Notes: generated by a model from the sequence alone, not told the origin. Counted from the stretch's first letter, positions 1 through 9,611 are shown. The stretch is DNA of 64,000 bases from JASHPR01 sp963842355 (GCA_963842355.1 CAWJGC010000004.1:1550001-1614000); one strand, 5' to 3'. A program made the numbers and translations.

Positions 1-2822
1 TCGGCGGCCTCGATCGCCGCGGCCACCGCCGGGGTGCCCTTGCCGAAACGCGCGCCGAGGGAGCGGTAGTTCGCCTTCACCGTGTAGTCCACCAGGCCCT
101 CGGGCACGGCGTCGAGCGTGTCGAGCTCGTGGACGTTGAGCTCCTCGGCGACCTGGGCCCGCAGCTCGGCGGGCAGATCAGCGAAGCCGGCCGCGCCGAC
201 GAGGGCGCGCGCGAGGGGCTGGCGAACCCGCACTACCGCGGCGGCGCGTGCGGAGCGGCCGAACTCCACGATCCGCCGGGCCAGTGCCACCTGCGCGGAG
301 AGGCGCTCGTCGATCAGCCCGGGTTCCGCCGTGGGCCAGGAGGTCAGGTGCACCGAGTCCGGGGAGCTGTCATCGCGCAGCACCCCCCAGATGTAGTCGG
401 TCAGGAACGGGGTCACCGGCGCCATCAGCCTGGTCAGCGTGGCCAGGCACTCGTGCAGCGTGGCGAAGGCCGCCGCGCCGTCCTGGGTACCAGGGCCATC
501 CCAGAACCTCCGCCGCGACCTGCGGACGTACCAGTTGGACAGGTCGTCGATGAACGCGCTCATCCTGCGGCCCGCCGCGGCGGAGTCGAAGTCCTCCAGG
601 GCGGTCGTGACGTCGCGCACCAGCGCGTGCAGCTCGCTCAGCAGCCACCGGTCGAGGACCGGCCTGGCCGCCGCCGGGGGGGCCTGCGGCATCCGCTCGG
701 CGGTCCAGGCCTCGCCCTGCACCGCGGCGGCGTTCGCGTAGAGCACCAGGAACGACACGGTGTTCCAGTAGGTGAGCAGCACCTTGCGCACGATCTCCTC
801 GAGCGTGCCGTGCCCGATCTTCCTGGTGGCCCACGGCGAGCCCGTGGCGGCGAAGAACCACCGGACGGCGTCCGCGCCGTGGGTGTCCATCAGCGGCATC
901 GGCTCCAGCACGTTACCGAGATGCTTGCTCATCTTCCGGCCCCGCTCGTCGACCAGGAGCCCGAGGCAGAGCACGCTCTCGTACGACGACCGGCCGAAAA
1001 CGAGCGTGCCGATCGCCATCAGCGAGTAGAACCAGCCGCGGGTCTGGTCGATCGCCTCGCAGATGAACTGGGCGGGATAGGCGCGCTCGAACTCCGCCTG
1101 GTTCTGGCGCGGGGCGCCGAGCCGCGCGAACGGCATGGACCCCGAGTCATACCAGACGTCGATCACCTCCGGCACCCGGCGCGCCTGCTCGCCGCAGCCC
1201 GGGCAGCCGATCACGACCTCGTCCACGTACGGCCGGTGCGGATCGAGCCCGGACAGGTCACGCCCGGCCAGCTCGCTCAGCTCGGCCAGCGACCCCACGC
1301 AGGTCGCGTGGTCCTGCGGGCAGATCCAGACCGGCAGGGGCGTGCCCCAGTACCGGGTCCGTGACAGGGCCCAGTCCACGTTGTTGCGCAGCCACTCGCC
1401 GTACCTGCCCTCCTTGATGGTCGTCGGGTGCCAGCTGGTCTTCTCGTTCTCGGCCAGCAACTGCTCCTTGACCGCCGTGGTCCGGACGAACCAGGAGGGC
1501 AGGGCGTAGTAGAGCAGCGGTGTGTGGCACCGCCAGCAGTGCGGGTAGCTGTGCTCGTGCAGGTGCGAGGCGAACAGCAGCCCGCGATCGGCGAGGTCGC
1601 TGATCAGCAGCGCGTCGGCGTCCTTGAAGAACATCCCGCCGACGAGCGGCACGCCGTCCTCGAAGTGGCCGTCCCCGCGGATCGGGTTGATCACCGGAAG
1701 GCCGTGCGCCCGCCCGGCCTCCATGTCGTCGGCGCCGAACGCCGGGGCCAGGTGCACCAGGCCGGTCCCGTCCTCGGTCGTCACGAACGACCCGGTCACC
1801 ACGCGGTGCGCACCGGAGACCGGCACCAGGCTGAACGGCGGCCGGTACGTGGCCCCGGCCAGGTCGGCCCCCTGGACGCGCGCGACGATATGCCAGCCTT
1901 CGCCGAGCACCCGCGCGAAGAGGGCCTCGGCGACCACGACCCGGTCGCCGTCGCCGGACTTGCGGGCGACGACGTAGGTCTCGTCGGGGTGAACGGCGAC
2001 CGCGGTGTTCGACACCAGAGTCCACGGCGTCGTCGTCCAGACCAGCAGGTCGGCGTCCTTGAGCTGCGGAAGCGCCCCCTCCGGCAGGGTAACCAGGCCG
2101 AACCGCACCGTTATCGACGGGTCGGACACGATCCGGTAGACGTCGGGCTGGCCCATTTCGTGGTCGGACAGCGGGGTCTCGCACCGCGGGCAGTACGGGC
2201 TGATCCGGTAATCCCGGATCAGCAGGCCCCGGTCGAAGATGACCTTCAGCGACCACCACACGGATTCGATGTAGCCCGGATCCATGGTGCGGTAGGCGTG
2301 GGACAGGTCGACCCAGTACCCCATCCGCTCGGTCAGCGCCTCGAACGCGTCCACGTGCCGGAGGACGGATTCCCGGCACCGGGCGTTGAACTGGGCGACG
2401 CCGTACGCCTCGATGTCCTTCTTCCCGGACAGCCCGAGTTCCTTCTCGACCGCTACCTCGACCGGGAGTCCGTGACAGTCCCAGCCTGCCTGGCGCGCCA
2501 CCCGGAATCCCTGCATGGTCTTGAAGCGGGGGAAGAGGTCCTTGAACACCCGCGCCTCGATGTGGTGCGTGCCGGGCATCCCGTTCGCGGTCGGCGGTCC
2601 TTCGTAGAACGTCCACGGCGTCCCGGCCGACGTCTGCTCCAGGGACCGCTCGAAGACCCCGCCGTCCCGCCAGCGGGCCAGCACCTCGCGCTCGAGCGTC
2701 GGCAGGTCGACGACCGCGGGCAGTTCCGGGAACGGAGGCTTGGCGGCCGGGGGCTTCGGGGCGGGCGGCTGGGGCGCGGCGGACGGGCTGGCGGCTGCTC
2801 GCGGGTCATCTGGGCGCGGCAT
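1..2822 (-). CDS. ileS: isoleucyl-tRNA synthetase, C-terminus cut by window edge
   Basis: Charges tRNA-Ile with isoleucine in the cytosol. The minus-strand frame starting at ATG 2822 stays open to the left edge, giving about 940 residues; family members are about 1,040-1,060, so roughly the last 100 residues lie outside. The first ~30 residues are a Pro/Ala-rich extension. The ATP-binding HIGH motif appears as GTHHIEA near residues 83-89 and the second class I signature as KMSKH at about 630-634. Editing (CP1) and anticodon-binding regions read through without a break. The HHI form of the first motif fits the eukaryote-like IleS clade of actinobacteria; assignment to that clade is inference. 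The gene is preceded by a T-box leader and is divergent from the DksA-like gene. The long open frames on the plus strand here are GC-bias shadows. Confidence 0.97.
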   Translation of the reverse strand, partial: MPRPDDPRAAASPSAAPQPPAPKPPAAKPPFPELPAVVDLPTLEREVLARWRDGGVFERSLEQTSAGTPWTFYEGPPTANGMPGTHHIEARVFKDLFPRFKTMQGFRVARQAGWDCHGLPVEVAVEKELGLSGKKDIEAYGVAQFNARCRESVLRHVDAFEALTERMGYWVDLSHAYRTMDPGYIESVWWSLKVIFDRGLLIRDYRISPYCPRCETPLSDHEMGQPDVYRIVSDPSITVRFGLVTLPEGALPQLKDADLLVWTTTPWTLVSNTAVAVHPDETYVVARKSGDGDRVVVAEALFARVLGEGWHIVARVQGADLAGATYRPPFSLVPVSGAHRVVTGSFVTTEDGTGLVHLAPAFGADDMEAGRAHGLPVINPIRGDGHFEDGVPLVGGMFFKDADALLISDLADRGLLFASHLHEHSYPHCWRCHTPLLYYALPSWFVRTTAVKEQLLAENEKTSWHPTTIKEGRYGEWLRNNVDWALSRTRYWGTPLPVWICPQDHATCVGSLAELSELAGRDLSGLDPHRPYVDEVVIGCPGCGEQARRVPEVIDVWYDSGSMPFARLGAPRQNQAEFERAYPAQFICEAIDQTRGWFYSLMAIGTLVFGRSSYESVLCLGLLVDERGRKMSKHLGNVLEPMPLMDTHGADAVRWFFAATGSPWATRKIGHGTLEEIVRKVLLTYWNTVSFLVLYANAAAVQGEAWTAERMPQAPPAAARPVLDRWLLSELHALVRDVTTALEDFDSAAAGRRMSAFIDDLSNWYVRRSRRRFWDGPGTQDGAAAFATLHECLATLTRLMAPVTPFLTDYIWGVLRDDSSPDSVHLTSWPTAEPGLIDERLSAQVALARRIVEFGRSARAAAVVRVRQPLARALVGAAGFADLPAELRAQVAEELNVHELDTLDAVPEGLVDYTVKANYRSLGARFGKGTPAVAAAIEAA

Positions 2823-3180
2823 GGTGGGTGGCCTCTCGCGGGTTGTCGCGCCGATCAGGTCCGGACCGTGCTAGCCCGGGGGGATGACCCCCGGACCCCC
2901 GCCCGGGCCCTCTCGCGCGGCGTCGCCGGAGGGACGAGGCGCGCCGGCGGCGGCCCCGCGGTACCACCCTCCTTGGCCGCGATCGTGGCCTGCTGGCCCG
3001 GTGGCGCGACCCTCTCCGTTTCGTTCTGCTGCCGGTTCTACTTGACCGCCTCCCGGCCTGGTGGGGCCGGCGCGGGCGGCCGTTCTTCCGGCGACTCCGG
3101 GGTGATCTGGTCCGCTGCACGTATCCCCGGGCTCGCACCATCCCCGGTCGCTCCTGGACGCCGCAGCGGCAGCTGTCCCC
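2823..3180 (-). promoter_or_regulatory. T-box riboswitch leader of ileS
   Basis: The transcript leader of ileS carries the T-box consensus AGGGTGGTACCGCGG at 2970-2956, whose UGGU core pairs with the uncharged tRNA NCCA end. Upstream is a very compact Stem I: a GCGAC-CGGGG arm at 3151-3142 pairs with CCCCG-GA-GTCGC at 3102-3091. An ATC triplet (Ile codon) lies at 3106-3104 in the loop side, in the context CAGATCACC, and is the likely specifier. This matches the ultrashort Stem I, translation-controlling T-boxes known for actinobacterial ileS. No U-run terminator is seen, which also favours control of translation. The outer limits of the element are approximate. Confidence 0.9.
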
Positions 3181-3390
3181 ATCAGTGCCGTGCAGGATGC
3201 CAGGATAGCCGATGCCCGGCCGCGCCCCGCACCCGTTTACCTCCTGCTTCGGGCGGCTCGCGCACCCGGAGGCCGGTCTTTCCCCGGCCTGGTCGGCGGG
3301 CGTGTTTGCGGTGGCCCCCGCTCACCACTTATCCTCTCGTGACTGCTCAGAACGAAGATCATTACCGAGTTGTACCGAGGAGGGCCGGAA

Positions 3391-3810
3391 ATGACCGCTG
3401 CCGCGCATTCAGGCGCTGCCGCGCTTCCGGTGCGGCCGGGGGAACGGCGCTGGACCGAGGCCGAGCTCGCCAAGGTACGCGACAAGCTGGCCGCGGAGGC
3501 CGGGGAACTGCGCGCCGACATCGAGCGGGCCGAGTCGGACATCGCGTCCCGGCTCGGCGACGCGGTCGGTGACGCCGGGGATGATCAGGCCGACGTGGGC
3601 GCCAAGACCTACGAGCGTGAGCACGAGTTCGCCCTCACCTACAATGCCCGCGAGTTGCTGGCGCAGACCGAGCGCGCGCTGGCCGGGATAGACGCGGGCA
3701 CGTACGGCACCTGCGAGTCGTGCGGGGAGCCGATCGGCAAGGCCCGGCTGCAGGCCTTCCCGCGCGCGGTCCTGTGCGTGGCGTGCAAGCAGCGCGAGGA
3801 GCGCCGCTGA
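3391..3810 (+). CDS. TraR/DksA C4-type zinc-finger family protein
   Basis: 139 residues. The N-terminal two thirds is a charged helical region rich in Glu and Arg, consistent with a DksA-like coiled coil. The C-terminus has a four-cysteine zinc finger, CESCGEPIGKARLQ followed by CVACK. DksA/TraR proteins bind in the secondary channel of RNA polymerase; in actinobacteria this short form is a conserved protein of poorly defined role, so a direct effect on transcription is inference. The ATG at 3391 is chosen because GAGGAGGG lies at good distance; an in-frame ATG at 3370 upstream precedes that site. It is divergent from ileS and sits just before lspA, a common actinobacterial arrangement. Confidence 0.88.
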   Translation: MTAAAHSGAAALPVRPGERRWTEAELAKVRDKLAAEAGELRADIERAESDIASRLGDAVGDAGDDQADVGAKTYEREHEFALTYNARELLAQTERALAGIDAGTYGTCESCGEPIGKARLQAFPRAVLCVACKQREERR

Positions 3811-3845
3811 CCGGCCCGGCGGCGGCCGGGCCGGACCGGCCAGAC

Positions 3846-4493
3846 GTGCCCGGCGCGCCGCGCCCAGCGGATCCAGCGGATCCAGCGCATCAAGAGCCCC
3901 CAGGACATCCGGCGGGGCCGCGCCGGCTGGTCTGGCTGCTCGGGATCGCCGCGGCCGTGCTCGCCGCGGACATCGCCTCGAAGGCCGTCGTGGTGTCGAC
4001 GCTGTCCGACCGGAACTGTGCGGTCGGCGGACACTCCGCGTCCGCGCCGATCTGGCTCCTCGGCGGATTCCTGAAGCTGTGCGAGTCACGCAACCCCGGG
4101 GCGGCGTTCAGCATCGGGGGGCCGTCGGAGACCATCGTGTTCACCGCGATCGCCGTCGGGGTGATCATCTTCATCGTCCGCGCGTCGCGCCGGATCTTTA
4201 GCCTGGCCTGGGCAGTGGCGCTCGGCCTGCTCCTCGGCGGGGCCATGGGGAACCTGGGCGACCGGATCTTCCGCGCGCCCGGGCTGTTCCGCGGCTGGGT
4301 GGTGGACTGGATCGAGCTGCCGCACTGGCCGGTCTTCAACCTGGCCGACTCGTCGATCGTGTGCGGTGGCGTGCTCATGGTCCTGATCGCCGCGCGCGGC
4401 ATCAGGATCGACGGGATGAGGTCCGCACCCGGGCCCCCCGCCCGCCCGCAGCAGCCGCGCCAGGAGCATCGCTCGGGGGGCGGCAGCGGATGA
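3846..4493 (+). CDS. lspA: lipoprotein signal peptidase (signal peptidase II)
   Basis: Inner-membrane aspartyl protease that removes the signal peptide from prolipoproteins after diacylglyceryl transfer. About 215 residues from GTG 3846. The first ~30 residues are Pro/Ala/Asp-rich, then four hydrophobic segments follow. Recognisable family motifs are AADIASK in the first membrane segment, NPGAAFS, GGAMGNLGDRI, and VVDWIELPHWPVFNLADS, which carries the second catalytic Asp (FNLAD). The frame is open back to a CTG at 3807 that overlaps the TGA of the DksA-like gene, so a start there cannot be excluded. The stop overlaps the rluD ATG (ATGA), implying translational coupling. The C-terminal ~35 residues are a Pro/Arg/Gly tail. 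Confidence 0.95.
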   Translation: MPGAPRPADPADPAHQEPPGHPAGPRRLVWLLGIAAAVLAADIASKAVVVSTLSDRNCAVGGHSASAPIWLLGGFLKLCESRNPGAAFSIGGPSETIVFTAIAVGVIIFIVRASRRIFSLAWAVALGLLLGGAMGNLGDRIFRAPGLFRGWVVDWIELPHWPVFNLADSSIVCGGVLMVLIAARGIRIDGMRSAPGPPARPQQPRQEHRSGGGSG

Positions 4494-5419
4494 CGTCGCC
4501 GGACCAGCGCCGGGTCCCCGTTCCGGATGGTCTGGACGGCGAACGTCTGGACGCCGCGCTTTCCCGGATGTTCGGCCTGTCCCGGGCCAGGGCCGCCGAG
4601 CTGATCGGCGGCGGCCTGGTGCTCGTCGGCGGGCGGCCGGCCGCCAAGTCGGACCGGGTGCCGGCCGGGGAGTGGCTGGACGTGACGCTGCCGCCGCCGC
4701 CGGCCCGGCCGCGCCCCGAGCCCGTGCCCGGCCTGGTGGTGGTGTACGAAGACGCCGACATCGTGGTCGTGGACAAGCCGCCGGGCGTCGCGGCGCACCC
4801 GACGCCCGGCTGGACCGGGCCGACCGTACTGCAGGGCCTGCTGGCCGCCGGCCACTCGATCGCCACCAGCGGCGCGGCCGAGCGCCAGGGCATCGTGCAC
4901 CGGCTGGACGCCACCACCTCGGGGCTCATGGTGCTGGCCAAGAGCGAGCAGGCCTACAGCGCGCTGAAGCGCGCGTTCCGCGAGCGTGAGGTCGACAAGA
5001 CCTATCACGCCCTGGTGCAAGGACATCCGGACCCGCTGCGCGGCACGGTGGACGCGCCCATTGCCCGGCACCCGTCCGGCGATGGCCGGTTCGCGGTCGT
5101 GGCCGGAGGACGGCCCTCGGTCACGCACTACGACACGCTCGAGGCGTTCCGGGCCGCGAGCCTGGCGGAGATCATCCTGGAGACCGGCCGTACGCACCAG
5201 ATCCGGGTGCACATGGCGGCGATCCGGCACCCCTGCGTCGGCGACCGGCTGTACGGGGGCGATCCCGTGCTCGCCGCGCGGCTCGGCCTGACCCGGCAGT
5301 GGCTGCACGCGGTGCGGCTGGGATTCGCCCATCCCGCGGACGGGCGCCGGGTCGAGTTCGCCAGCGCCTACCCGGCTGATCTCTCCCACGCGCTGGACGT
5401 GCTGCGCGGCGAGTCGTGA
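4490..5419 (+). CDS. rluD: RluD-type 23S rRNA pseudouridine synthase
   Basis: 309 residues. An N-terminal S4-like RNA-binding segment (about residues 10-75) is followed by the RluA/RluD catalytic domain. The catalytic motif HRLDATTSG contains the aspartate at residue 140; VVDKPPGVAAHP and ETGRTHQIRVH are further family blocks. Members isomerise uridines in helix 69 of 23S rRNA, assisting large-subunit assembly; the exact target sites are inferred from the family. The ATG overlaps the lspA stop by four bases. The lspA-rluD-dnaE order is typical of actinobacteria. No frame break is seen. Confidence 0.95.
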   Translation: MTSPDQRRVPVPDGLDGERLDAALSRMFGLSRARAAELIGGGLVLVGGRPAAKSDRVPAGEWLDVTLPPPPARPRPEPVPGLVVVYEDADIVVVDKPPGVAAHPTPGWTGPTVLQGLLAAGHSIATSGAAERQGIVHRLDATTSGLMVLAKSEQAYSALKRAFREREVDKTYHALVQGHPDPLRGTVDAPIARHPSGDGRFAVVAGGRPSVTHYDTLEAFRAASLAEIILETGRTHQIRVHMAAIRHPCVGDRLYGGDPVLAARLGLTRQWLHAVRLGFAHPADGRRVEFASAYPADLSHALDVLRGES

Positions 5420-5598
5420 TCGGTCAGCCCGCCTGACCGCGCGCGGCCGGGCCGGCCTGGCGTAGCTGGTTCAGCGTCCAGCCCCGCCGGGCCGAGCGGC
5501 GCCTCGGCGAGGTAGCAGTCGACCGCGACCGCGTACTCCACCGGCGCGGGCGTGCGCGCCGGCCGCGGCGCCACCTCCGGCCGCGGGGGACCGGCCAT
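5368..5598 (-). pseudogene. possible eroded ORF, integrase-like N-terminus
   Basis: A minus-strand reading from ATG 5598 gives about 76 residues that start with a Pro/Arg-rich lead and then VEYAVAVDCYLAEAPLGPA. That block resembles, from memory only, the first helix of some actinobacterial tyrosine recombinases. After it the reading becomes low-complexity and runs into the 3' end of rluD on the other strand. No catalytic region is present. It may be a remnant or simply chance coding in GC-rich DNA. Confidence 0.2.
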
Positions 5599-6041
5599 GG
5601 CATGCTCCGTTCTGAATCCTGCGGAATGCGGCCGGCCAGATGACGTCGGCCGCAGCCCATGATCGTGGTGGATTGGTGACGGGTTCCGCATTCGATCAAC
5701 CACGACCATCAAGCTCAGGGCGAGGTGGGCCGCGCCTCGCCTGATCTCAGCCCCGGGGGCCCCGCGGGATTTGAGGGGATCAGGCGAGGATCGCAGGCGC
5801 GCCGGGCTGCTGCGCACTGCGGGCCGGGGCGCGCGTTCCGGGGCCTTCGGCGCGTCCGGTGTGTCGCGTCTGCGGTGTCGGCGGGTTCCGATAGGCTCGA
5901 TGAGCCGGACCGGCGCGCGCGCCCCGCGGTGGCCTCACGGCCAGCGCCGCGGGTGCTGCGCGGCGGTCACTTCCCCCGGCTCCGTTCATGAACGCCCCGC
6001 GCGGGCGCAGTGACGCATGCCCCGAAGGAGGCGGTACTTTC
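5420..6041. other. intergenic region between rluD and dnaE
   Basis: About 620 bp with no convincing intact gene. It holds the weak minus-strand ORF described separately. An imperfect inverted repeat, with arms near 5658-5674 (ATGATCGTGGTGGATTG) and 5692-5708 (GATCAACCACGACCAT), is present, followed by a strong GC hairpin. It ends in a clear dnaE ribosome-binding site (AAGGAGG at about 6025-6031). Longer open frames here have the codon pattern of shadows. Confidence 0.6.
5718..5741 (+). terminator. GC hairpin, possible terminator after rluD
   Basis: GGGCGAGG (5718-5725), a 9-base loop and CCTCGCC (5735-5741) form a stable stem. No U-run follows, as is usual in high-GC actinobacteria, so terminator function is inferred. 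It lies about 300 bp after rluD and about 300 bp before dnaE. Confidence 0.4.
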
Positions 6042-9000
6042 ATGGCGCCAGCCACGGGGTCATCGGCATCGGCGGCCGGGGACAGGGGCTTCGTGCACCT
6101 GCACGTGCATACCGAGTACTCGATGCTGGACGGGGCCGCGCGGCTGAAGGACCTGTTCGCCGAGTGCGAGAAGTCGGGCATGCCGGCGATCGCCATGACC
6201 GACCACGGCAACGTCTACGGCGCGTACGACTTCTGGACGAAGGCCCGCGCGGCCGGTATCAAGCCGATCATCGGCATCGAGGCCTACGTCGCGCCCGAGC
6301 ACCGCGGGCACAAGCAGCCGGTTCGCTGGGGCACCCCGGCGCAGAGGGACGACGACGTCTCCGGCGCGGGCGCCTACACGCACCTGACCCTGCTGGCCGA
6401 GACCACGGAGGGCATGCACAATCTGTTCCGGCTGGCCTCGCTGTCCTCGCTGGAGGGCTATTTCCGCAAGCCGCGGATGGACCGGGAGTTGCTGGCCCGG
6501 TACGCGAAGGGGATCATCGCCACCACCGGCTGCCCCAGCGGCGAGGTCCAGACCAGGCTCCGGCTCGGCCAGGACCGCCAGGCCATGGAGGCGGCGGCCG
6601 CCTGCCGGGACATCTTCGGGCCGGAGAACTATTTCGTCGAGCTCATGGAGCATGGCCTCGACATCGAGCGGCGCGCCGCCAGCGGGTTGCGGCGGATCGC
6701 CAGGGATCTCTCGCTGCCGTATCTCGCGACCAACGACCTGCACTACGCCCGCGAGGGCGATGCGATCGCCCACGAGGCGCTGCTGTGCGTCCAGACGGCC
6801 ACGAACCTGGCTGACCCGAACAGGTTCCGGCTCGAGGGCGGCGGCTACTACGTAAAGAGCCCGCAGGAGATGCGCGCGCTGAGCGCGGACGAGGAATGGC
6901 AGGCCGGCTGCGACTCCACGCTGCTGATCGCCGAGCGCGCGAACGTCGAGTTCACCAAGTCGAACCTGATGCCCAAGTTCCCGCTGCCCGAAGGGGAGAC
7001 CGAGGCGAGCTGGTTCCGCCGGGAAGTCTGGCGGGGCATGGACCGCCGCTACCCGGACGGGTACGACGAGCAGCGCCGCGCCCAGGCCGAGTACGAGATC
7101 GGCGTCATCGAGACCATGGGGTTCTGCTCCTACTTCCTGGTCGTCGCCGACTTCATCATGTGGGCCAAGGACAACGGGATCCGGGTCGGCCCCTGCCGCG
7201 GCTCTGCAGGCGGCTCGATCGTGTCCTACGCGCTCAGCATCACCGACCTGGACCCGATCGTCCACGGCCTGGTCTTCGAGCGGTTCCTGAACCCCGAGCG
7301 CGTGTCCATGCCTGACGTCGACATCGACTTCGACGAGCGCCGGCGCGGCGACGTCATCCGGTATGTCACTGAGAAGTACGGGGACGACCGGGTCGCCCAG
7401 ATCATCACCTACGGCACGATCAAGGCCAAGGCCGCGGTCAAGGACGCTTCCCGGGTGCTCGGCTTCCCCTACGCGCTCGGCGACCGGATCACCAAGGCCT
7501 TCCCCCCGCCCATCCTCGGCAAGGACATGCCGCTGTCCGGGGTGTTCGAGCCGGACCACCCGCGGTACGGCGAGGCCGCCGAGATCCGTGCCCTGTACGA
7601 GGCCGAGGCCGAGGTCAAGCAGGTCATCGACACCGCGCGCGGCCTGGAGGGCCTGATCCGGCAGGCGGGCGTGCACGCGGCCGGGGTGATCATGAGCAGT
7701 GAGCCGCTGCTCGACCACATCCCGGTGTGGAAGCGCGAGGCCGACGGCGCGGTGATCACGCAGTTCGACTACCCCTCGTGCGAGGACATCGGCCTGCTCA
7801 AGATGGACTTCCTCGGCCTGCGTAACCTCACCGTGATCGACGACGCCATCCGCGGCATCGCCGACAACCGCGGCATCGTGATCGACCTGGACACGCTCGG
7901 CCTGGACGACAAGCCGACCTACGAACTGCTGGCCCGGGGCGAGACCCTCGGGGTGTTCCAGCTCGACGGCGGCCCGATGCGGGGGCTGCTGCGGGCCATG
8001 CGGACCGACAAGTTCGGCGACATCGCCGCGGTCATCGCGCTGTACCGGCCGGGACCGATGGCCAGCGCCCCGGTCTACGCCGACCGCAAGACCGGCCGCG
8101 CCCCGGTCACGCCGATCCACCCGGAGCTCGCTGAGCCGCTGGGCGACGTCCTGGGCGACAGTTACGGCCTGCTGGTCTACCAGGAGGACGTGATGTTCGC
8201 CGCGCAGCGCCTGGCCGGGTACTCGCCGGGCAAGGCCGACCTGCTGCGGCGGGCCATGGGCAAGAAGAAGAAAGAGATCCTGGACAAGGAGTACGAGCCG
8301 TTCGCGGCCGGCATGAAGGCCAACGGCTACTCCGACGGCGCGATCAAGACCATCTGGGACGTGATGGTCCCGTTCTCGGGCTACGCGTTCAACAAGGCGC
8401 ACGCGGCCGGCTACGGGCTGATCTCGTACTGGACGGCGTTCCTCAAGGCCAACTACCCGGCCGAGTACATGGCCGGGGTGCTGACCTCGGTCGCGGGCGA
8501 CAAGGACAAGTCGGCGCTGTACCTGAACGAGTGCCGGCGGATGGGGATCAAGGTCCTGCCGCCGGACGTCAACGCCTCGACGGCGATGTTCACGCCGGTC
8601 GGTGATGACATCCGGTTCGGCATGGCCGCGGTACGCAACGTCGGCACGGCCGTGGTGGAGTCGATCGTGGCGGCGCGGAAGTCCAAGGGCGCGTTCGAGA
8701 GCTTCGCCGACTTCCTGCGCAAGGTGCCGGTGAACGTGTGCAACAAGCGGGTGATCGAGTCGCTGATCAAGGCGGGCGCGTTCGACTCGTTCGGCAGCCC
8801 GCGCAAGGGCCTGCTGCTCATCCACGAGCAGGCGATCGACACCGTGATCGACGTCAAGCGCAACGAGGCGATCGGCCAGGACTCGCTGTTCGGCGACGAC
8901 ACCGAGGCCGCGGCCGCGTTCGACGTCCCGGTGCCTGACGGGGAGTGGGAGAAGCCCACCCTGCTCGGCTTCGAGCGCGAGATGCTCGGCCTGTACGTCT

Positions 9001-9611
9001 CCGATCATCCGCTGCTCGGCCTGGAGCACGTGATGGGTGCCGCGACCGATTGCTCGATCGCGCAGCTCATCGGCTCCGCCGAAGAAGACGCAGAACGCGC
9101 CCAGCGTGCCGACCGCGGCGACGGCCAGACGGTCACGGTCGGGGGAATCCTCTCCGGCGTGCAGCGCAAGATCACCAAGCAGGGGGCAGCCTGGGCCGCG
9201 GCGACGCTCGAGGACCTCGAGGGCGCGATCGAGGTGCTGTTCTTCCCGGCTACCTACCAGACCTGCATGACCATGGTCATCGACGACGCGATCGTGGTCG
9301 TGAAGGGGCGGCTGGACCGGCGCGAGGACGTGCCCAAGCTGGTCGCGATGGAGGTGAGCGTCCCCGAGCTGACCGCGGGCGACCAGGGCCCTTTCGTGGT
9401 GTCGATCATGGAGGCACGCTGCGTGCCTCCGGTGGTCGAGCGGCTCCGGGAGGTGCTGAGCACCCACCCCGGGCCGGCCGAGGTGCACCTGAAGCTGCTG
9501 ACCGGCTCACGCGCCAAGGTCGTGAAGCTGGATGACAAGCTGCGGGTCAGGCCGTCGCCGTCGCTGCTGGCCGACCTGAAGCAGTTGCTCGGCCCGGGCT
9601 GCGCGGGCTGA
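6042..9611 (+). CDS. dnaE: DNA polymerase III alpha subunit
   Basis: Replicative DNA polymerase of the C family, 1,189 residues, the usual size. The N-terminal PHP domain begins with FVHLHVHTEYSMLDG and AMTDHGNVYG. The polymerase catalytic acidic residues are in MPDVDIDFDERRR with the GPCRGSAGGSIVSYAL block just before. Fingers, thumb and the tandem HhH region follow. The C-terminus has an OB-fold (TVGGILSGVQRKITKQG) and a tail with EVHLKLL. The start ATG 6042 is chosen because AAGGAGG precedes it; upstream in-frame ATG 5988 has no such site. The long open frame on the opposite strand (about 6060-9488) is a shadow. Confidence 0.98.
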   Translation: MAPATGSSASAAGDRGFVHLHVHTEYSMLDGAARLKDLFAECEKSGMPAIAMTDHGNVYGAYDFWTKARAAGIKPIIGIEAYVAPEHRGHKQPVRWGTPAQRDDDVSGAGAYTHLTLLAETTEGMHNLFRLASLSSLEGYFRKPRMDRELLARYAKGIIATTGCPSGEVQTRLRLGQDRQAMEAAAACRDIFGPENYFVELMEHGLDIERRAASGLRRIARDLSLPYLATNDLHYAREGDAIAHEALLCVQTATNLADPNRFRLEGGGYYVKSPQEMRALSADEEWQAGCDSTLLIAERANVEFTKSNLMPKFPLPEGETEASWFRREVWRGMDRRYPDGYDEQRRAQAEYEIGVIETMGFCSYFLVVADFIMWAKDNGIRVGPCRGSAGGSIVSYALSITDLDPIVHGLVFERFLNPERVSMPDVDIDFDERRRGDVIRYVTEKYGDDRVAQIITYGTIKAKAAVKDASRVLGFPYALGDRITKAFPPPILGKDMPLSGVFEPDHPRYGEAAEIRALYEAEAEVKQVIDTARGLEGLIRQAGVHAAGVIMSSEPLLDHIPVWKREADGAVITQFDYPSCEDIGLLKMDFLGLRNLTVIDDAIRGIADNRGIVIDLDTLGLDDKPTYELLARGETLGVFQLDGGPMRGLLRAMRTDKFGDIAAVIALYRPGPMASAPVYADRKTGRAPVTPIHPELAEPLGDVLGDSYGLLVYQEDVMFAAQRLAGYSPGKADLLRRAMGKKKKEILDKEYEPFAAGMKANGYSDGAIKTIWDVMVPFSGYAFNKAHAAGYGLISYWTAFLKANYPAEYMAGVLTSVAGDKDKSALYLNECRRMGIKVLPPDVNASTAMFTPVGDDIRFGMAAVRNVGTAVVESIVAARKSKGAFESFADFLRKVPVNVCNKRVIESLIKAGAFDSFGSPRKGLLLIHEQAIDTVIDVKRNEAIGQDSLFGDDTEAAAAFDVPVPDGEWEKPTLLGFEREMLGLYVSDHPLLGLEHVMGAATDCSIAQLIGSAEEDAERAQRADRGDGQTVTVGGILSGVQRKITKQGAAWAAATLEDLEGAIEVLFFPATYQTCMTMVIDDAIVVVKGRLDRREDVPKLVAMEVSVPELTAGDQGPFVVSIMEARCVPPVVERLREVLSTHPGPAEVHLKLLTGSRAKVVKLDDKLRVRPSPSLLADLKQLLGPGCAG

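Noticed and set aside
129..1364. Long plus-strand frame over ileS
   Set aside because: Complement of ileS; composition of a shadow frame.
6060..9488. 1,142-codon open frame on the minus strand opposite dnaE
   Set aside because: Text is Arg/Gly/His/Val-rich with no motifs; it is the GC-bias shadow of dnaE.
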